The translations under genes were made by a program, and so were the position numbers. DNA of 64,000 nt, taken from Candidatus Kinetoplastibacterium blastocrithidii (ex Strigomonas culicis) (GTDB lineage Bacteria > Pseudomonadota > Gammaproteobacteria > Burkholderiales > Burkholderiaceae_B). The notes below the pieces were generated by a model, which was not told the DNA's origin, did no database searches, and saw only the letters and a program-made list of their open reading frames with translations. Shown here one piece after another: positions 12,782 to 23,301 of the stretch. The DNA lies in the NCBI RefSeq assembly GCF_000319245.1, contig NC_019814.1:620001-684000 (forward strand). Direction: 5' to 3'. The stretch's first letter is position 1. Each line of letters starts with the position of its first letter.

Positions 12782-13891
12782 CTAAATAAAACTTGTATTA
12801 CTCCTTATATATGAATTTAAATTTAATATTTGGTTCATTAGAAACATATTAAATAATATAACTAGTATATGAGGCATTAATACGCCAATGAATGAACTAA
12901 TATTCTGATAAAAAACTAAAGATCTTACCAAATTTGTCAAACTTATATATAGAAAACATATCAACAAAGATATAAGTGAATTTATAAATCCTCCATTTCT
13001 AGTATTTATAAATCCTAGCGGCACCGCCAAAAATGATAAGTTTAAAAACATTATAAAAGATGAAAAACGCCAAACTATATGGAAGATAGAAGACAAGCTG
13101 TTATCATGTATTAAATCAATTATAGAGCTACATTTTAATAATTTGTTTTCAGAATTTTTCACATTGTTATCACTATTAAAATGCATGCCATAATTATCGA
13201 AATGATATAAAAAAGAGTCTAGTCCTGATATACTAGGAGGCATATCTAAGCGATCTACATTGCGCATAACAATAGAGCTATTATCTCCATTTATTACAAA
13301 ATTTACTCTTTCTGCCACTATTATAGATAGATAACCATCTTCTGTAATTTTATTAATAAATACATCACTACATACTAAACTTGTATTAGTACAATTTTCT
13401 GCAAAAAAAATGAAATTATTATCGCTAGATTTTATAAATCTACCTGAGGAGTTTTTATATAAATTTACTTGGCTTTCTTGTGAATATATATTGTTAATTT
13501 TATCAATCTGCCGATAAGCCCACGGAGATAAAAATAGTGATAAGATTAGAACAATTATAGATATTGGTGCTGATACTTTAGATACAGGAATAAACCAATT
13601 TTTTAAAGATACTCCACTGGAAAGCCATACAATCATCTCATGTTCTAAACTACTACGCATTACAGTAAATAGAACAGCAATGAACATCGCAACTTGTATA
13701 ATAATAGGAGATGCTGTAATTAATGATAATACTGACAAGATAAAAATTATTTTTATAGATATTACTTCGAAATGAGTAATTAAACGAACAACAAAAAAAC
13801 ATATCCAGACCATGGTTAATACTAATAACTGTATAGAAAAACGATTAATAATTTCTCTAGCTACAAAGTGACTGAATATTGACTGCATCAA
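12782..13891 (-). CDS. lptF: LPS export permease LptF
   Basis: Inner-membrane permease of the LptB2FG transporter that lifts LPS from the inner membrane toward the periplasmic bridge. The 369-residue protein has the family layout: membrane segments in the first 130 residues, a periplasmic beta-jellyroll-like middle (about 130-265) and further membrane segments at the C-terminus. The motif SPWAYRQID after the third helix and FFAENC in the periplasmic part are typical of LptF/LptG. It is divergent from pepA with 40 nt between the starts, a classic arrangement. The usual partner lptG does not follow it here; the next gene is the convergent NlpC/P60 gene. Confidence 0.85.
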   Translation of the reverse strand: MMQSIFSHFVAREIINRFSIQLLVLTMVWICFFVVRLITHFEVISIKIIFILSVLSLITASPIIIQVAMFIAVLFTVMRSSLEHEMIVWLSSGVSLKNWFIPVSKVSAPISIIVLILSLFLSPWAYRQIDKINNIYSQESQVNLYKNSSGRFIKSSDNNFIFFAENCTNTSLVCSDVFINKITEDGYLSIIVAERVNFVINGDNSSIVMRNVDRLDMPPSISGLDSFLYHFDNYGMHFNSDNNVKNSENKLLKCSSIIDLIHDNSLSSIFHIVWRFSSFIMFLNLSFLAVPLGFINTRNGGFINSLISLLICFLYISLTNLVRSLVFYQNISSFIGVLMPHILVILFNMFLMNQILNLNSYIRSNTSFI

Positions 13892-13931
13892 AATATTTAA
13901 ACAATATATTATTATAGGAATAAAAAATTAC

Positions 13932-15422
13932 ATGGAAATTAACATATCAAACAATATCAATAAAATACATGAAATACAAACTGAAGCTATAAGTATAGGT
14001 ATATTTTCTGATGAGGATTTAATAAATAGCTCTGAGATAACCAGGAAAATAGATAGCGACACCATTATAAATCTGATAAAAAATGATTTTCAAGCAAATA
14101 TAGGACAAATTATAGTTTTATATAATATAAATAACATATTAGCAAAAAGGATAATCTTAGTAGGGTTAGGAAAAAAAACAAAATTTAGCGTCGATAATTA
14201 CATAAGAGCCGAAGAAACATTAGTAAAAACATGCATTTCTCACAATATTAGCGAATATTGCTCTGCTTTGATAATGCGACTGGATACCAATATATGCAAA
14301 AAGACTGCAATAAGAAATGCTGTTATATCAATTAAAAATGCTACGTATAAATATACTGAAACAATAAGTGAAAAAGAAAACAAAAAAATAAGATGTTTTA
14401 CAATTGTAACGAACGAAAAAGATCAAGAAAAAATAAAAAATGGTGCAGATGAAGGTAACTATATAGCAAATGGCATATCACTTTCTAGAAAACTTGCAGA
14501 TTTACCTAGCAATATATGCACGCCATCTCATATAGCGAAAACAGCTAAGGAATTAGCTGATGAATTTGATTCTATTAGCGTAAATATTATGGATTACGAA
14601 CAAGTATATAAACTAGGCATGAGAGCATTTATATCAGTAGCTAAAGGATCAAAAGAACCATTAAAATTTATAGAGATAATGTATAAAAGCAATAAAAAAA
14701 ACAATAAAGACCCTATAGTTATAATAGGAAAAGGCATTACTTTTGATTCTGGCGGAATTTCATTAAAACCTTCTAATTCTATGCATGAGATGAAATATGA
14801 TATGTGTGGAGCTTCTACTGTAATCGGCCTGTTCAAAGTAATACCACAATTAAAAATAGATCGCGATATAATAGGACTAATACCAGCCTGTGAAAATATG
14901 CCTAGCGGAAACTCCAATAAGCCAGGTGATGTTGTATCTAGCATGTCTGGGAAGACAATAGAAATTATCAATACTGATGCTGAGGGACGATTAATTCTAT
15001 GTGATGCATTAACCTATGCAAAAAAATTTAATCCGGATCTTGTAATTGACATAGCAACATTAACTGGAGCTTGTGTTATTGCTCTTGGAAATGTTTATAC
15101 AGGGTTATTTTCAAATAATGATGAAATAGCAAAAAAAATCATACGAGCTGGAAAATCTTCTAAAGATCCAGTTTGGAGAATGCCCGTAGATATATCTTAT
15201 TTAGATTTATTAAAATCAAATTTTGCTGATTTGTCAAATACAGGAGGAGCATCTGCTGGAGCAATAACAGCTGCTTGCTTTTTATCAGAATTTGCAGAAA
15301 CATATAAATGGGCACATCTTGATATAGCAGGAACAGCTTGGAAAAAAAATAATAAAGGATCTACAGGAAGACCTATTCCATTACTAGTAAATTTTTTGAT
15401 AGATATTAATAATGGAAATTAA
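13932..15422 (+). CDS. pepA: Leucyl aminopeptidase (M17)
   Basis: Cytosolic metallo-exopeptidase that releases N-terminal amino acids; in E. coli PepA also binds DNA. The 496-residue protein has the variable N-terminal domain and a conserved catalytic domain with the zinc ligand and catalytic motifs GKGITFDSGGISLKPS and NTDAEGRLIL, and IATLTGA. Codon usage is strongly AT-biased in the N-terminal half, where similarity is weakest. The end overlaps holC by 11 nt, consistent with one transcript. Confidence 0.96.
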   Translation: MEINISNNINKIHEIQTEAISIGIFSDEDLINSSEITRKIDSDTIINLIKNDFQANIGQIIVLYNINNILAKRIILVGLGKKTKFSVDNYIRAEETLVKTCISHNISEYCSALIMRLDTNICKKTAIRNAVISIKNATYKYTETISEKENKKIRCFTIVTNEKDQEKIKNGADEGNYIANGISLSRKLADLPSNICTPSHIAKTAKELADEFDSISVNIMDYEQVYKLGMRAFISVAKGSKEPLKFIEIMYKSNKKNNKDPIVIIGKGITFDSGGISLKPSNSMHEMKYDMCGASTVIGLFKVIPQLKIDRDIIGLIPACENMPSGNSNKPGDVVSSMSGKTIEIINTDAEGRLILCDALTYAKKFNPDLVIDIATLTGACVIALGNVYTGLFSNNDEIAKKIIRAGKSSKDPVWRMPVDISYLDLLKSNFADLSNTGGASAGAITAACFLSEFAETYKWAHLDIAGTAWKKNNKGSTGRPIPLLVNFLIDINNGN

Positions 15423-15858
15423 TTTTATTTTTGGAATAAAAAAAAGGATGGATGCTGTCTGTCAAATAATAAATGGATACTATCTAAATAAAAGGAGAGT
15501 AGTTGTATATTCTAACGAATATGATATTTTATGCAAACTAAATATAATGTTATGGACTTTCAAAGACGTATCTTTTATACCACACTCATTCTATCAAAAA
15601 AAAAACAATTGCGAAGAGGAATATATAATTATTTCTGATTATCTATCACAAACAAGCCACATAAAAAACAATGAGATGTTGTTGGTTAACATGTCTAATA
15701 TCTTACCCTTGTGTTATAATGACTTTGATTGTGTCGTAGAGATAGTAACAGAAGATGAACAAGAGCGCAGTGAGGCTAGGTCTAGATGGAGGACTTATAA
15801 AAATGATGGTCATATATTGACAAGTTGTCATTTTAATGATTTAGTCTTTTCTAAATAG
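15412..15858 (+). CDS. holC: DNA polymerase III chi subunit
   Basis: Chi links the clamp loader to single-strand binding protein at the replication fork. The 148-residue protein fits HolC in length and pattern: an N-terminal RVVVYSNEYD strand-loop, LWTFKDVSFIPHS, the middle NMSNILP and the C-terminal EDEQERSEARSRWRTYK helix. Sequence similarity is modest, but the position overlapping the end of pepA is the standard pepA-holC order and supports the call. Confidence 0.85.
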   Translation: MEINFIFGIKKRMDAVCQIINGYYLNKRRVVVYSNEYDILCKLNIMLWTFKDVSFIPHSFYQKKNNCEEEYIIISDYLSQTSHIKNNEMLLVNMSNILPLCYNDFDCVVEIVTEDEQERSEARSRWRTYKNDGHILTSCHFNDLVFSK

Positions 15859-15924
15859 GACGTTTTTGTCGCGCAGTCAAATAATATAGATATTTATCTT
15901 GAATGATTAACGTGTAACCTATAG

Positions 15925-15949
15925 ACTTACATTTACAATAAATGTAGGT
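15925..15949 (+). terminator. Hairpin after holC, possible terminator
   Basis: ACTTACATTTA (15925-15935) pairs with TAAATGTAGGT (15939-15949) through 11 bp including one G-T wobble, with a 3-nt loop. Five T residues follow at 15958-15962, 8 nt past the stem. It lies between holC and the Bax-inhibitor-like gene. The gap before the T-run makes termination uncertain. Confidence 0.45.
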
Positions 15950-16025
15950 TTGGGTGATTTTTGTATTTTAGATAAAATAATCCTCAATATAGAATCTATT
16001 AACTAATAATAATTAGAGGTTAAAA

Positions 16026-16733
16026 ATGAACAATTACCGATCATCCCAATTTAGAGCAAGCGTTGTTATAGATCAGAATGGTGAAATTGTACGTAATAAT
16101 GTCTTGCGTAATACATACTGGTTATTAGCTATTTCTCTAATACCAACCGTCTTAGGGGCAATTTTTGGAATAGTTTCCGGAATAAATTACGGAATGTTAT
16201 CGAATCCTGGTATATCTACGATAGTATTTTTTATCGGAGCTTTTACCTTAATGTCTTGTATTGAAAAAAATAAAAATAATATTTTTGGTGTGTTATTCCT
16301 CTTAGTATTCACTTTTTTCATGGGTATAATGCTTTCTCGTCTGTTAGGAATAATAATAGGCATGCATAACGGGGCCCAGATAATATCTATGTCTTTTGGC
16401 GGCACTGCTATAATCTTTAGCGTAATGAATTTTTTGGCAAACACTACAAAACGTGATTTATCTAACTTTACAAAATGGGTTTCTATTGGAGCGGTATTAA
16501 TGTTATTCGCAGCAATAGCTAATATATTTATGCATATTAGCGCCCTTTCTTTAACTATATCTATGATATCTATTATAATATTCTCATCTTTTATTCTAAT
16601 TGATATTCAAAGAGTTGTTAACAATGGCGAGACTAATTATATATCAGCAACCTTAGCAATATATTTAGACATATATAATGTCTTTAGTAATCTATTAATA
16701 ATTATTGGATTTATGAATAATAACAGAGAATAA
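16026..16733 (+). CDS. Bax inhibitor-1/YccA-family membrane protein
   Basis: Integral membrane protein of the BI-1/YccA (UPF0005) family, 235 residues. After a short polar N-terminus there are about seven hydrophobic segments, and the C-terminus carries the family pattern DIQRVVNNGETNYISATLAIYLDIYNVF-like region (about 195-222) with acidic residues implicated in ion leak in homologues. E. coli YccA interacts with FtsH; a role here is not proven. AGAGG stands 7 nt before the ATG. It ends 1 nt short of the convergent recO stop. Confidence 0.88.
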   Translation: MNNYRSSQFRASVVIDQNGEIVRNNVLRNTYWLLAISLIPTVLGAIFGIVSGINYGMLSNPGISTIVFFIGAFTLMSCIEKNKNNIFGVLFLLVFTFFMGIMLSRLLGIIIGMHNGAQIISMSFGGTAIIFSVMNFLANTTKRDLSNFTKWVSIGAVLMLFAAIANIFMHISALSLTISMISIIIFSSFILIDIQRVVNNGETNYISATLAIYLDIYNVFSNLLIIIGFMNNNRE

Positions 16734-16734
16734 T

Positions 16735-17340
16735 TTAATTAGATGTAGTGGAGTAGTGGAGATTAAATAGGATTTTTTTGGTTAATAGTTCTTTACCTCC
16801 TAGCATAGTCTCCATCCTTCTTCGCAAGTCTAAACGTAAAACAGGCTCCAATCCCTGATTATTAAAATCAGGCTCTGATTTATCAATTCCGTATCCTATT
16901 TCTTTTAATAAAAACCACTCAAATCTCCTTAGAATACTAGCTTTGTAATTAGACTTATTACATAAATATTTTAAAGAATTACTGTATTCATCAAATAATG
17001 AAGGATGAGAATCCTCACTAGCCAGAGAATATAAAATTAATTCATTCATGTACCAGGCAGACATTAATGAATCACCCGGAAGTAAAAATATCTCTCCTAA
17101 ATCAGCTCTAACTAGAGTTTTTATATTAGAAGTATTATTTTTCCAGGCCAACAACAAATGCTGAAAAGACAATAAAACAGGCCTTAATTGAGAATATGGT
17201 CTCTTAGCCCCTTTGGCAACAATAGAAATACAACCATGATTACGAGAGAATATTTTTATAATTGATGAGGTTTCCTTCCATGGGATACTATGCAAAACAT
17301 AACAATCATCCTCTACAAAACTAGATTTAAATCTACTCAT
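16735..17340 (-). CDS. recO: DNA repair protein RecO (short)
   Basis: RecO works with RecR to load RecA onto SSB-coated single-stranded DNA. The N-terminal OB-fold is clear (YVLHSIPWKETSSIIKIFSRNHG, SIVAKGAKRPYSQLRP in two parts) and the alpha-helical part follows (LFDEYSNSLKYL, LRRFEWFLLKEIGYG). At 201 residues it is shorter than E. coli RecO (242), mainly at the C-terminus. It overlaps the end of era by 8 nt and is the last gene of the degQ-lepA-lepB-rnc-era-recO run; pdxJ and acpS, which often follow, are absent. Confidence 0.88.
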   Translation of the reverse strand: MSRFKSSFVEDDCYVLHSIPWKETSSIIKIFSRNHGCISIVAKGAKRPYSQLRPVLLSFQHLLLAWKNNTSNIKTLVRADLGEIFLLPGDSLMSAWYMNELILYSLASEDSHPSLFDEYSNSLKYLCNKSNYKASILRRFEWFLLKEIGYGIDKSEPDFNNQGLEPVLRLDLRRRMETMLGGKELLTKKILFNLHYSTTSN

Positions 17341-18229
17341 AGCCCATGATTTCCAAAAATTCTTTTTTATTAGACCAATTTTTGCAAACTTTTATATATA
17401 TTTCCAAATATACTTTTTTATCTAATAGTTTCACAATATCTTGACGTGATTCTGTTGCAATGCGCTTCATATGCAATCCATGTGATCCTAATAATATTGC
17501 TCTATGGGTAATACGTTCCACAATTATACATGCATATATATATACAAGATTAGCCTGCTCATCCCATTTTTCTATAATTACAGCACACTTATAAGGTATT
17601 TCATCACCAACAAGCCTAAAAACTTTTTCTCTTATTATTTCAGAAACAAAAAATTTAGCTGGTCTGTCAGTTAAAACATCATCATCAAAAATCTTTTCTT
17701 TATAAGGCAAATATTTAGAAATATCATGTAATAAAGGTTCAAGTTGATATTTTTTAGAAGCACTAATAGGTATGACTGAGCTATATGGATAGTATTTAGT
17801 TGCATTATTAATAAATGGTAATAGTAAGTTTTTATCTTTTAGTAAATCAATTTTATTAATAGCCAGTAATACTGTTTTAAATTTAGGTATTATCTCTAAT
17901 AAATTATTGTCTTCATTATTCCACTTACATGCTTCAATAACATGTACTACTATATCAACATCCATTAAAGCTTTACTTACTAATCTATTCATCATACGAG
18001 TCATAGTGCTTACATACTTTATTTGAAACCCAGGAGTATCTACAAAAACAAATTGCTCATTGCCCCTAGTTAGAACTCCATTAATTTTATGACGAGTAGT
18101 TTGAGCTTTTTTGGAAACTATAGAAATTTTTTCTCCAATCAATGCATTATTAAGAGTAGATTTACCAACATTTGGACAACCAATAATAGCAATAAATCCA
18201 GACTTGTACTTTTCTATGGAATTTTTCAT
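17333..18229 (-). CDS. era: GTPase Era
   Basis: Essential GTPase that binds the 3' end of 16S rRNA during 30S assembly. The 298-residue protein has the G1 loop GCPNVGKSTL, the G3 motif DTPGF, the G4 motif NKID and a C-terminal KH domain with GSHGLHMKRIATESR and the final helix. Everything needed for function appears intact. It lies 15 nt downstream of rnc, and both act on rRNA. Confidence 0.96.
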   Translation of the reverse strand: MKNSIEKYKSGFIAIIGCPNVGKSTLNNALIGEKISIVSKKAQTTRHKINGVLTRGNEQFVFVDTPGFQIKYVSTMTRMMNRLVSKALMDVDIVVHVIEACKWNNEDNNLLEIIPKFKTVLLAINKIDLLKDKNLLLPFINNATKYYPYSSVIPISASKKYQLEPLLHDISKYLPYKEKIFDDDVLTDRPAKFFVSEIIREKVFRLVGDEIPYKCAVIIEKWDEQANLVYIYACIIVERITHRAILLGSHGLHMKRIATESRQDIVKLLDKKVYLEIYIKVCKNWSNKKEFLEIMGYE

Positions 18230-18244
18230 TATAAGTTTAAAAAA

Positions 18245-18955
18245 TTATACCTTTATGCTTTTATATAAATAACAATCTAAATAATTTGAAGATGTTAATA
18301 TATTAATAGCGATCTTAGCAGCTGCTTGCTCAGCAGAACGTCTTGTATCACCTAATGCTTTTGTTTTTATATTGAGCTCAGATATAATACATTCAATCTC
18401 AAAGCGTTGATTATGCGCAGCTCCATTTATATTAACTATCAAATAACGAGGTAGCGATATCTTTCTAGACTGTAATAACTCTTGCAGTAAACTTTTTGCA
18501 TCTTTACACATAGTCTTTAGATCTAGATTATTCAAAAGCTTAACAAATTGCTTTTCAATAACAATTCTGGCCTCATTAAAACTAGAATCTTTGAAAACAG
18601 CTCCGAATACTGCCTCAAGACAATCAGCTAATATTGAGGGTCTATTACAACCACCACTTTTTAACTCTCCATCGCCTAACTTTAAATATCTTGATAAATT
18701 TAAATCGCTAGCTATTGTAGCTAAAGAATTTTGCTGAACTAGTCTGGCTCTCAAACGTGATAATCCACCTTCATCAATATCTGAATACTTCTCAAATAAA
18801 AAAATGGTGATTGCAAAATTAAGTACAGAATCCCCAAGAAACTCTAACCTTTCATTATGAGGAGAACCATAACTACGATGAGTAAGCGCTAGTTCCAATA
18901 AATTATTGTTACTGAATTTATAATTTAAACTATATTCCAATTCAAGAAAAGACAT
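18245..18955 (-). CDS. rnc: Ribonuclease III
   Basis: Double-strand-specific endoribonuclease for rRNA precursors and structured mRNAs. The signature ERLEFLGDSVL is at residues 35-45 and the second acidic cluster (DCLEAVFGAVF) follows; the double-stranded RNA-binding domain is at about 156-225 and ends with the Ala-rich helix RRSAEQAAAKIAI. Length 236 is normal. It is placed between lepB and era, 5 nt downstream of lepB. Confidence 0.96.
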   Translation of the reverse strand: MSFLELEYSLNYKFSNNNLLELALTHRSYGSPHNERLEFLGDSVLNFAITIFLFEKYSDIDEGGLSRLRARLVQQNSLATIASDLNLSRYLKLGDGELKSGGCNRPSILADCLEAVFGAVFKDSSFNEARIVIEKQFVKLLNNLDLKTMCKDAKSLLQELLQSRKISLPRYLIVNINGAAHNQRFEIECIISELNIKTKALGDTRRSAEQAAAKIAINILTSSNYLDCYLYKSIKV

Positions 18956-18960
18956 AATAA

Positions 18961-19779
18961 TTAATTTAAATAACCTATACGACCAATATCATTAAAATTC
19001 ATCCATATAAAAAAAGCTCTACCTACAATATTGTGATATGGAACAAATCCCCAATATCTACTATCAAAGCTATTATCTCTATTATCACCCATAACAAAAT
19101 AATTATCATCAGGAACTATACAACTAAAATCACCATCAGAATATTTAAAATTTTCTAAAAATGGAAATTTGAAATGTGGACTCAAACTATTGATATATCC
19201 TTCATTTGATAATATTTTATAAACAATATTATCTAAAAACTCATTATATCTATTAATAAAACGCATAGAATTATGATCATAATAAAAACCATCTCTATGA
19301 TTATCTATTTCAATATCGTTGATGAATAGTTGTTTTTTTTTGTAGGATATTTTATCCCCTGGTAAACCTATTATGCGTTTTATATAGTCAACTTTCTTAG
19401 AGTAAGGATAATGAAATACAATTACATCGCCTCTTTTAGGTTTTGATAATAATAGAATATCATAATTTAAAAATGGTAACTTTATACTATAACTATGTTT
19501 ATTCACTATAATAAAATCACCTGGTTGTAAAGTAGGCAACATAGACTCGGAAGGAATACGAAATGGCTCAAAAACAAAAGATCTAAATAAAAAAACTACT
19601 AATAGAACAGGAAAAATATTTATAGAACAGTTTGATAAATAAAGTAATTTCTTATAATAAATATTACCTGTATCAGAGGTTATATTTTTTCTTCTGCGTA
19701 AATATAAGATATTAATCAACCACAACATAGCTGTTGTTAGTAATATAATAAACAAAAATAAATTAAATAATTGACTCAT
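18961..19779 (-). CDS. lepB: Signal peptidase I
   Basis: Inner-membrane serine protease that removes signal peptides from exported proteins. The 272-residue protein has two N-terminal membrane segments (about 5-27 and 53-66), the catalytic Ser79 in PSESM and Lys134 in DYIKRIIGLPGD, and the late MGDNRDNSFDSRYWG box. It is immediately downstream of lepA (14 nt). Several exported proteins in the window (DegQ, the parvulin) are likely substrates. Confidence 0.96.
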   Translation of the reverse strand: MSQLFNLFLFIILLTTAMLWLINILYLRRRKNITSDTGNIYYKKLLYLSNCSINIFPVLLVVFLFRSFVFEPFRIPSESMLPTLQPGDFIIVNKHSYSIKLPFLNYDILLLSKPKRGDVIVFHYPYSKKVDYIKRIIGLPGDKISYKKKQLFINDIEIDNHRDGFYYDHNSMRFINRYNEFLDNIVYKILSNEGYINSLSPHFKFPFLENFKYSDGDFSCIVPDDNYFVMGDNRDNSFDSRYWGFVPYHNIVGRAFFIWMNFNDIGRIGYLN

Positions 19780-19793
19780 TAAATTAATAAATT

Positions 19794-21587
19794 TTATTTG
19801 TCATCGACTTTTAGGACTGCTAAAAAAGCGTCTTGTGGTATTTCAATATTGCCAACATTCTTCATTCTTTTCTTTCCAGCTTTTTGCTTTTCTAATAATT
19901 TTTTCTTTCTGCTTATATCTCCACCATAACACTTAGCCAAAACATTTTTTCGTAACGCTTTAACATTTTCACGAGCTATAATGTCAGATCCTATAGCTGC
20001 TTGAATAACAACATCGTACATCTGTCTAGGAATAACAGATCTCATGCGTACTACCATATTACGAGCACGCAAACGAGCATTTGCACGATGAACTATCATA
20101 GATAAAGCATCAATTTTATTATTATTTATAATAACATCAACTTTTACAACATCTGCGGCACGATACTCTAAAAACTCATAATCCATAGAGGCATAACCAT
20201 GAGATATAGATTTCAAGCGATCAAAAAAATCTAAAACAATCTCAGCTAATGGCATCTCATAAGTTATATTTACTTGACGTCCATAGTAAACCATGTCTAC
20301 TTGAACTCCACGCTTACTATTACATAAAGTCATAACTATACCAACATAGTCTTTAGGCATAAATAACTTAACAATTACTATCGGCTCACGAATTTCTTCC
20401 AAAGAGCCTGATATTGGCATATGTGATGGACTACCTATCATTTCTACGGCACCACTTTTTCTTGCTACCTGATACACAACAGATGGAGCAGTAGTAATTA
20501 TATTCATACTGAATTCACGTTCCAGTCTTTCCTGTACAATTTCCATATGCAATAAACCAAGAAAACCACAACGGAATCCAAAACCGAGCGCCTCAGAAGA
20601 TTCAGGCTCAAATACTAATGAAGCATCATTTAGCTTTAATTTATTTAAAGATATATGTAACTGTTCATATTCGGAATTTTCAACTGGATAAATTCCGGCA
20701 AAAACTTGAGACTGAACATTTTTAAATCCTGGCAAAGGATCTAACGATGGATTCATATATGTAGTAATAGTATCTCCAACTTTAGCATGTTGAAGGTCTC
20801 TGATCCCAGCAACAACAAAACCAACATCTCCAGCTGATAATAAGTCTCTTGACTCTGATTTAGGAGTGAATACACCGGTTTGTTCACATATATACGTACA
20901 ATTAGTTGACATAAATAGAATTTTATCTTTTGGTCTTAAAATACCATTTACAATCCTAACTAAAGCAACAACTCCTATATAACTATCAAACCAAGAATCT
21001 ATAATAAGAGCTTGTAACGGCTGATCAAATGATCCTTTAGGCGAAGGTATTTTCGTAACTATTAACTCCAAGATATCATCTATGCCAACACCAGTTTTTG
21101 CACTTATAGAAATAGCATTTTTAGAATCTATTCCTATAAAATCTTCAATTTCCTTTTTGACACTACATGGATCAGATTGTGGTAAATCAATTTTATTTAG
21201 TACTGGCAAAACCTCAACACCCAAATCAATTGCCATATAACAATTTGCAACAGTCTGAGCTTCTACACCTTGAGAAGCATCTACAACTAATAATGCACCT
21301 TCACATGCAGAAAGAGAACGACTCACTTCATATGAAAAATCTACATGACCAGGAGTATCTATCATATTTAATTTATATGTAATACCATCTTTTGCTAGAT
21401 AATTAAGACAAACAGTTTGTGCCTTAATTGTTATACCTCTTTCTCTTTCTATATCCATGGAATCTAAAATCTGATTAGACATCTCCCTTTCTACCAAACC
21501 GCCACACTTCTGTATCAAACGATCGGCTAAAGTTGATTTGCCATGGTCAATATGGGCAATAATGGAAAAATTACGAATTTGTTTCAT
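19794..21587 (-). CDS. lepA: Elongation factor 4 (LepA)
   Basis: Ribosome-bound GTPase, thought to help back-translocation or ribosome assembly. The 597-residue protein shows the G1 loop [27 protein letters not shown] and NKIDLP, then the EF-G-like domains and the unique C-terminal domain ([37 protein letters not shown] in parts). No loss of key residues is seen. It sits between degQ and lepB in the conserved order. Confidence 0.97.
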   Translation of the reverse strand: MKQIRNFSIIAHIDHGKSTLADRLIQKCGGLVEREMSNQILDSMDIERERGITIKAQTVCLNYLAKDGITYKLNMIDTPGHVDFSYEVSRSLSACEGALLVVDASQGVEAQTVANCYMAIDLGVEVLPVLNKIDLPQSDPCSVKKEIEDFIGIDSKNAISISAKTGVGIDDILELIVTKIPSPKGSFDQPLQALIIDSWFDSYIGVVALVRIVNGILRPKDKILFMSTNCTYICEQTGVFTPKSESRDLLSAGDVGFVVAGIRDLQHAKVGDTITTYMNPSLDPLPGFKNVQSQVFAGIYPVENSEYEQLHISLNKLKLNDASLVFEPESSEALGFGFRCGFLGLLHMEIVQERLEREFSMNIITTAPSVVYQVARKSGAVEMIGSPSHMPISGSLEEIREPIVIVKLFMPKDYVGIVMTLCNSKRGVQVDMVYYGRQVNITYEMPLAEIVLDFFDRLKSISHGYASMDYEFLEYRAADVVKVDVIINNNKIDALSMIVHRANARLRARNMVVRMRSVIPRQMYDVVIQAAIGSDIIARENVKALRKNVLAKCYGGDISRKKKLLEKQKAGKKRMKNVGNIEIPQDAFLAVLKVDDK

Positions 21588-21653
21588 AAATAAAATATTT
21601 TTAATACTATAGTTAAATGCAATTCTAAGTAATTGGTTAATATTAGTTATATA

Positions 21654-23135
21654 CTAGTTAAATTTTATAGGAATCCATTGAGTTTGCTCGCCACGTCTTA
21701 CAAGTAAAGCTAAAGATCTATTTTTACAAAGAGTTTTAATATGTTTTCCAAAATCCTTAACTCCATTTATGCAATACTCGTTAATAGCAAGTATCATGTC
21801 TCCTTGTTTTAGACCACAAGAAGCTGCTATTCCGAATGATTTCTTTACCAATACACCACCATTGATCCGTAAATTTGAACAAACATCACTAGGTATATCT
21901 GCCACTTTTAAACCAATACTATCAAAAACAATAGAACCTTTATCTAAATTGCTATTATTGTCAACAATACAAGAATTAGCAGATTGAATCTCTCCTACCT
22001 TAACATCTATTTTTATCTTCTTTCCATGACGAAATACAATTAGAGTAGATTTGCTTCCTGGTTTTGCTTCTCCAACTATGCGAGGTAAATCTGTATGTTT
22101 TTTTATATTCTCATTATTGAAACTTAAAATAACATCACCAGCAATAATACCTGAAAGATCTGCGGGACTACCATTCTCAACGTAACTAACCAAGGCCCCA
22201 TAAGAATTTACTAATCCAAGAGCATCCGCAACTTCTTTGCTTATTTCTCCTATATGGACTCCAATTCGTCCACGTATAACTTTACCTGATAACCGTAATT
22301 GCTCAGCAACTCTCATTGCCTCATCTATTGGGATAGACAGCGAGATACCCATAAACCCACCACTACGTGATATAATTTGAGAGTTTACTCCAATTACCTC
22401 GCCATTTAAATTAAGTAGAGGACCACCGGAATTTCCAGGGTTAACAGCAACATCAGCTTGGATAAATGATAAATAATCCCCAGTATCTCTACCTATAGCA
22501 CTTACTATACCTGCAGTAACAGTAGAGTCCAACCCAAATGGAGATCCTATTGCTAAAACCCATTGCCCCTTTCTAACAAAATTAACACTGCCTATAGATA
22601 AAGGCTTGGTGTTTTTATTATCTATTTTCAGTAAAGCAATATCTGTACGATCATCTGTACCAACAACTTTTGCAATAAATTCTTTTCCATCATAAAGAGT
22701 AACAATTATTTCTGTTGCATCTATAATAACGTGATTATTGGTCAATATATAACCATCATCAGAAATAAAAAAACCAGACCCCATTCCTCTTGGAATTATT
22801 TTTTCTTCGTTAACTTGTGGAGGATAAATAGGAACAGGTTGTTGCAATTGCGGTCCAAAAAACCATCTAAAAAAATCATAAGGATCATTGTTAAAGTTAT
22901 TGCTAGCATCTCTATTTGCTATATTTGTCATGGTACGTATATTAACAACAGAAGACTCTACTTTCTCAACAATATTTGTAAAATCTGGCAAATTAAGAGA
23001 AGAATTATTTGTTAAACCAGCTATAGATTGCGCGTAAACAGAGATATAGCACGAGGCTAAACACAATTTTATTATGATTAACGTTGATAAGAATATCCTA
23101 GAAATAAAAAGTCTAGATACTTTAATTTCCAACAT
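21654..23135 (-). CDS. Periplasmic serine protease/chaperone, DegQ/MucD type
   Basis: HtrA-family protease that degrades or refolds damaged envelope proteins. A signal peptide covers about residues 1-35 (cleavage likely after VYA). The trypsin-like domain has His135, Asp165 and Ser236 (GNSGGPLL), and two PDZ domains follow (about 275-375 and 400-485). Length 493 matches MucD/DegP. GAGGAT precedes the ATG. In Bordetella and Pseudomonas this gene follows the sigma-E operon (rpoE-rseA-rseB-mucD); none of those is upstream here, where the neighbour is fabF 166 nt away. Confidence 0.92.
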   Translation of the reverse strand: MLEIKVSRLFISRIFLSTLIIIKLCLASCYISVYAQSIAGLTNNSSLNLPDFTNIVEKVESSVVNIRTMTNIANRDASNNFNNDPYDFFRWFFGPQLQQPVPIYPPQVNEEKIIPRGMGSGFFISDDGYILTNNHVIIDATEIIVTLYDGKEFIAKVVGTDDRTDIALLKIDNKNTKPLSIGSVNFVRKGQWVLAIGSPFGLDSTVTAGIVSAIGRDTGDYLSFIQADVAVNPGNSGGPLLNLNGEVIGVNSQIISRSGGFMGISLSIPIDEAMRVAEQLRLSGKVIRGRIGVHIGEISKEVADALGLVNSYGALVSYVENGSPADLSGIIAGDVILSFNNENIKKHTDLPRIVGEAKPGSKSTLIVFRHGKKIKIDVKVGEIQSANSCIVDNNSNLDKGSIVFDSIGLKVADIPSDVCSNLRINGGVLVKKSFGIAASCGLKQGDMILAINEYCINGVKDFGKHIKTLCKNRSLALLVRRGEQTQWIPIKFN

Positions 23136-23301
23136 CTATAAATCCTCATTTTAAATATAATAGGGAAACAAATCTAAAATTAACTAAGAGCATCTGTGAC
23201 TTTAGTAATTAAAAATATTTCCCAATTAAATAATTTTTTAAAAAATAATATATAAACTATTTTACAAATTACATAATATATAAAATCTATAAAAATAAAC
23301 T

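Noticed and set aside
16735-17340. RecO as a broken gene because it is short
   Set aside because: The frame is intact and both the OB-fold and helical part are readable; modest C-terminal shortening is common in reduced genomes.
23225-23250. AT-only palindrome (ATTTTTTAAAAAAT) in the degQ-fabF spacer as a regulatory site
   Set aside because: Such palindromes are expected by chance in DNA of this composition.
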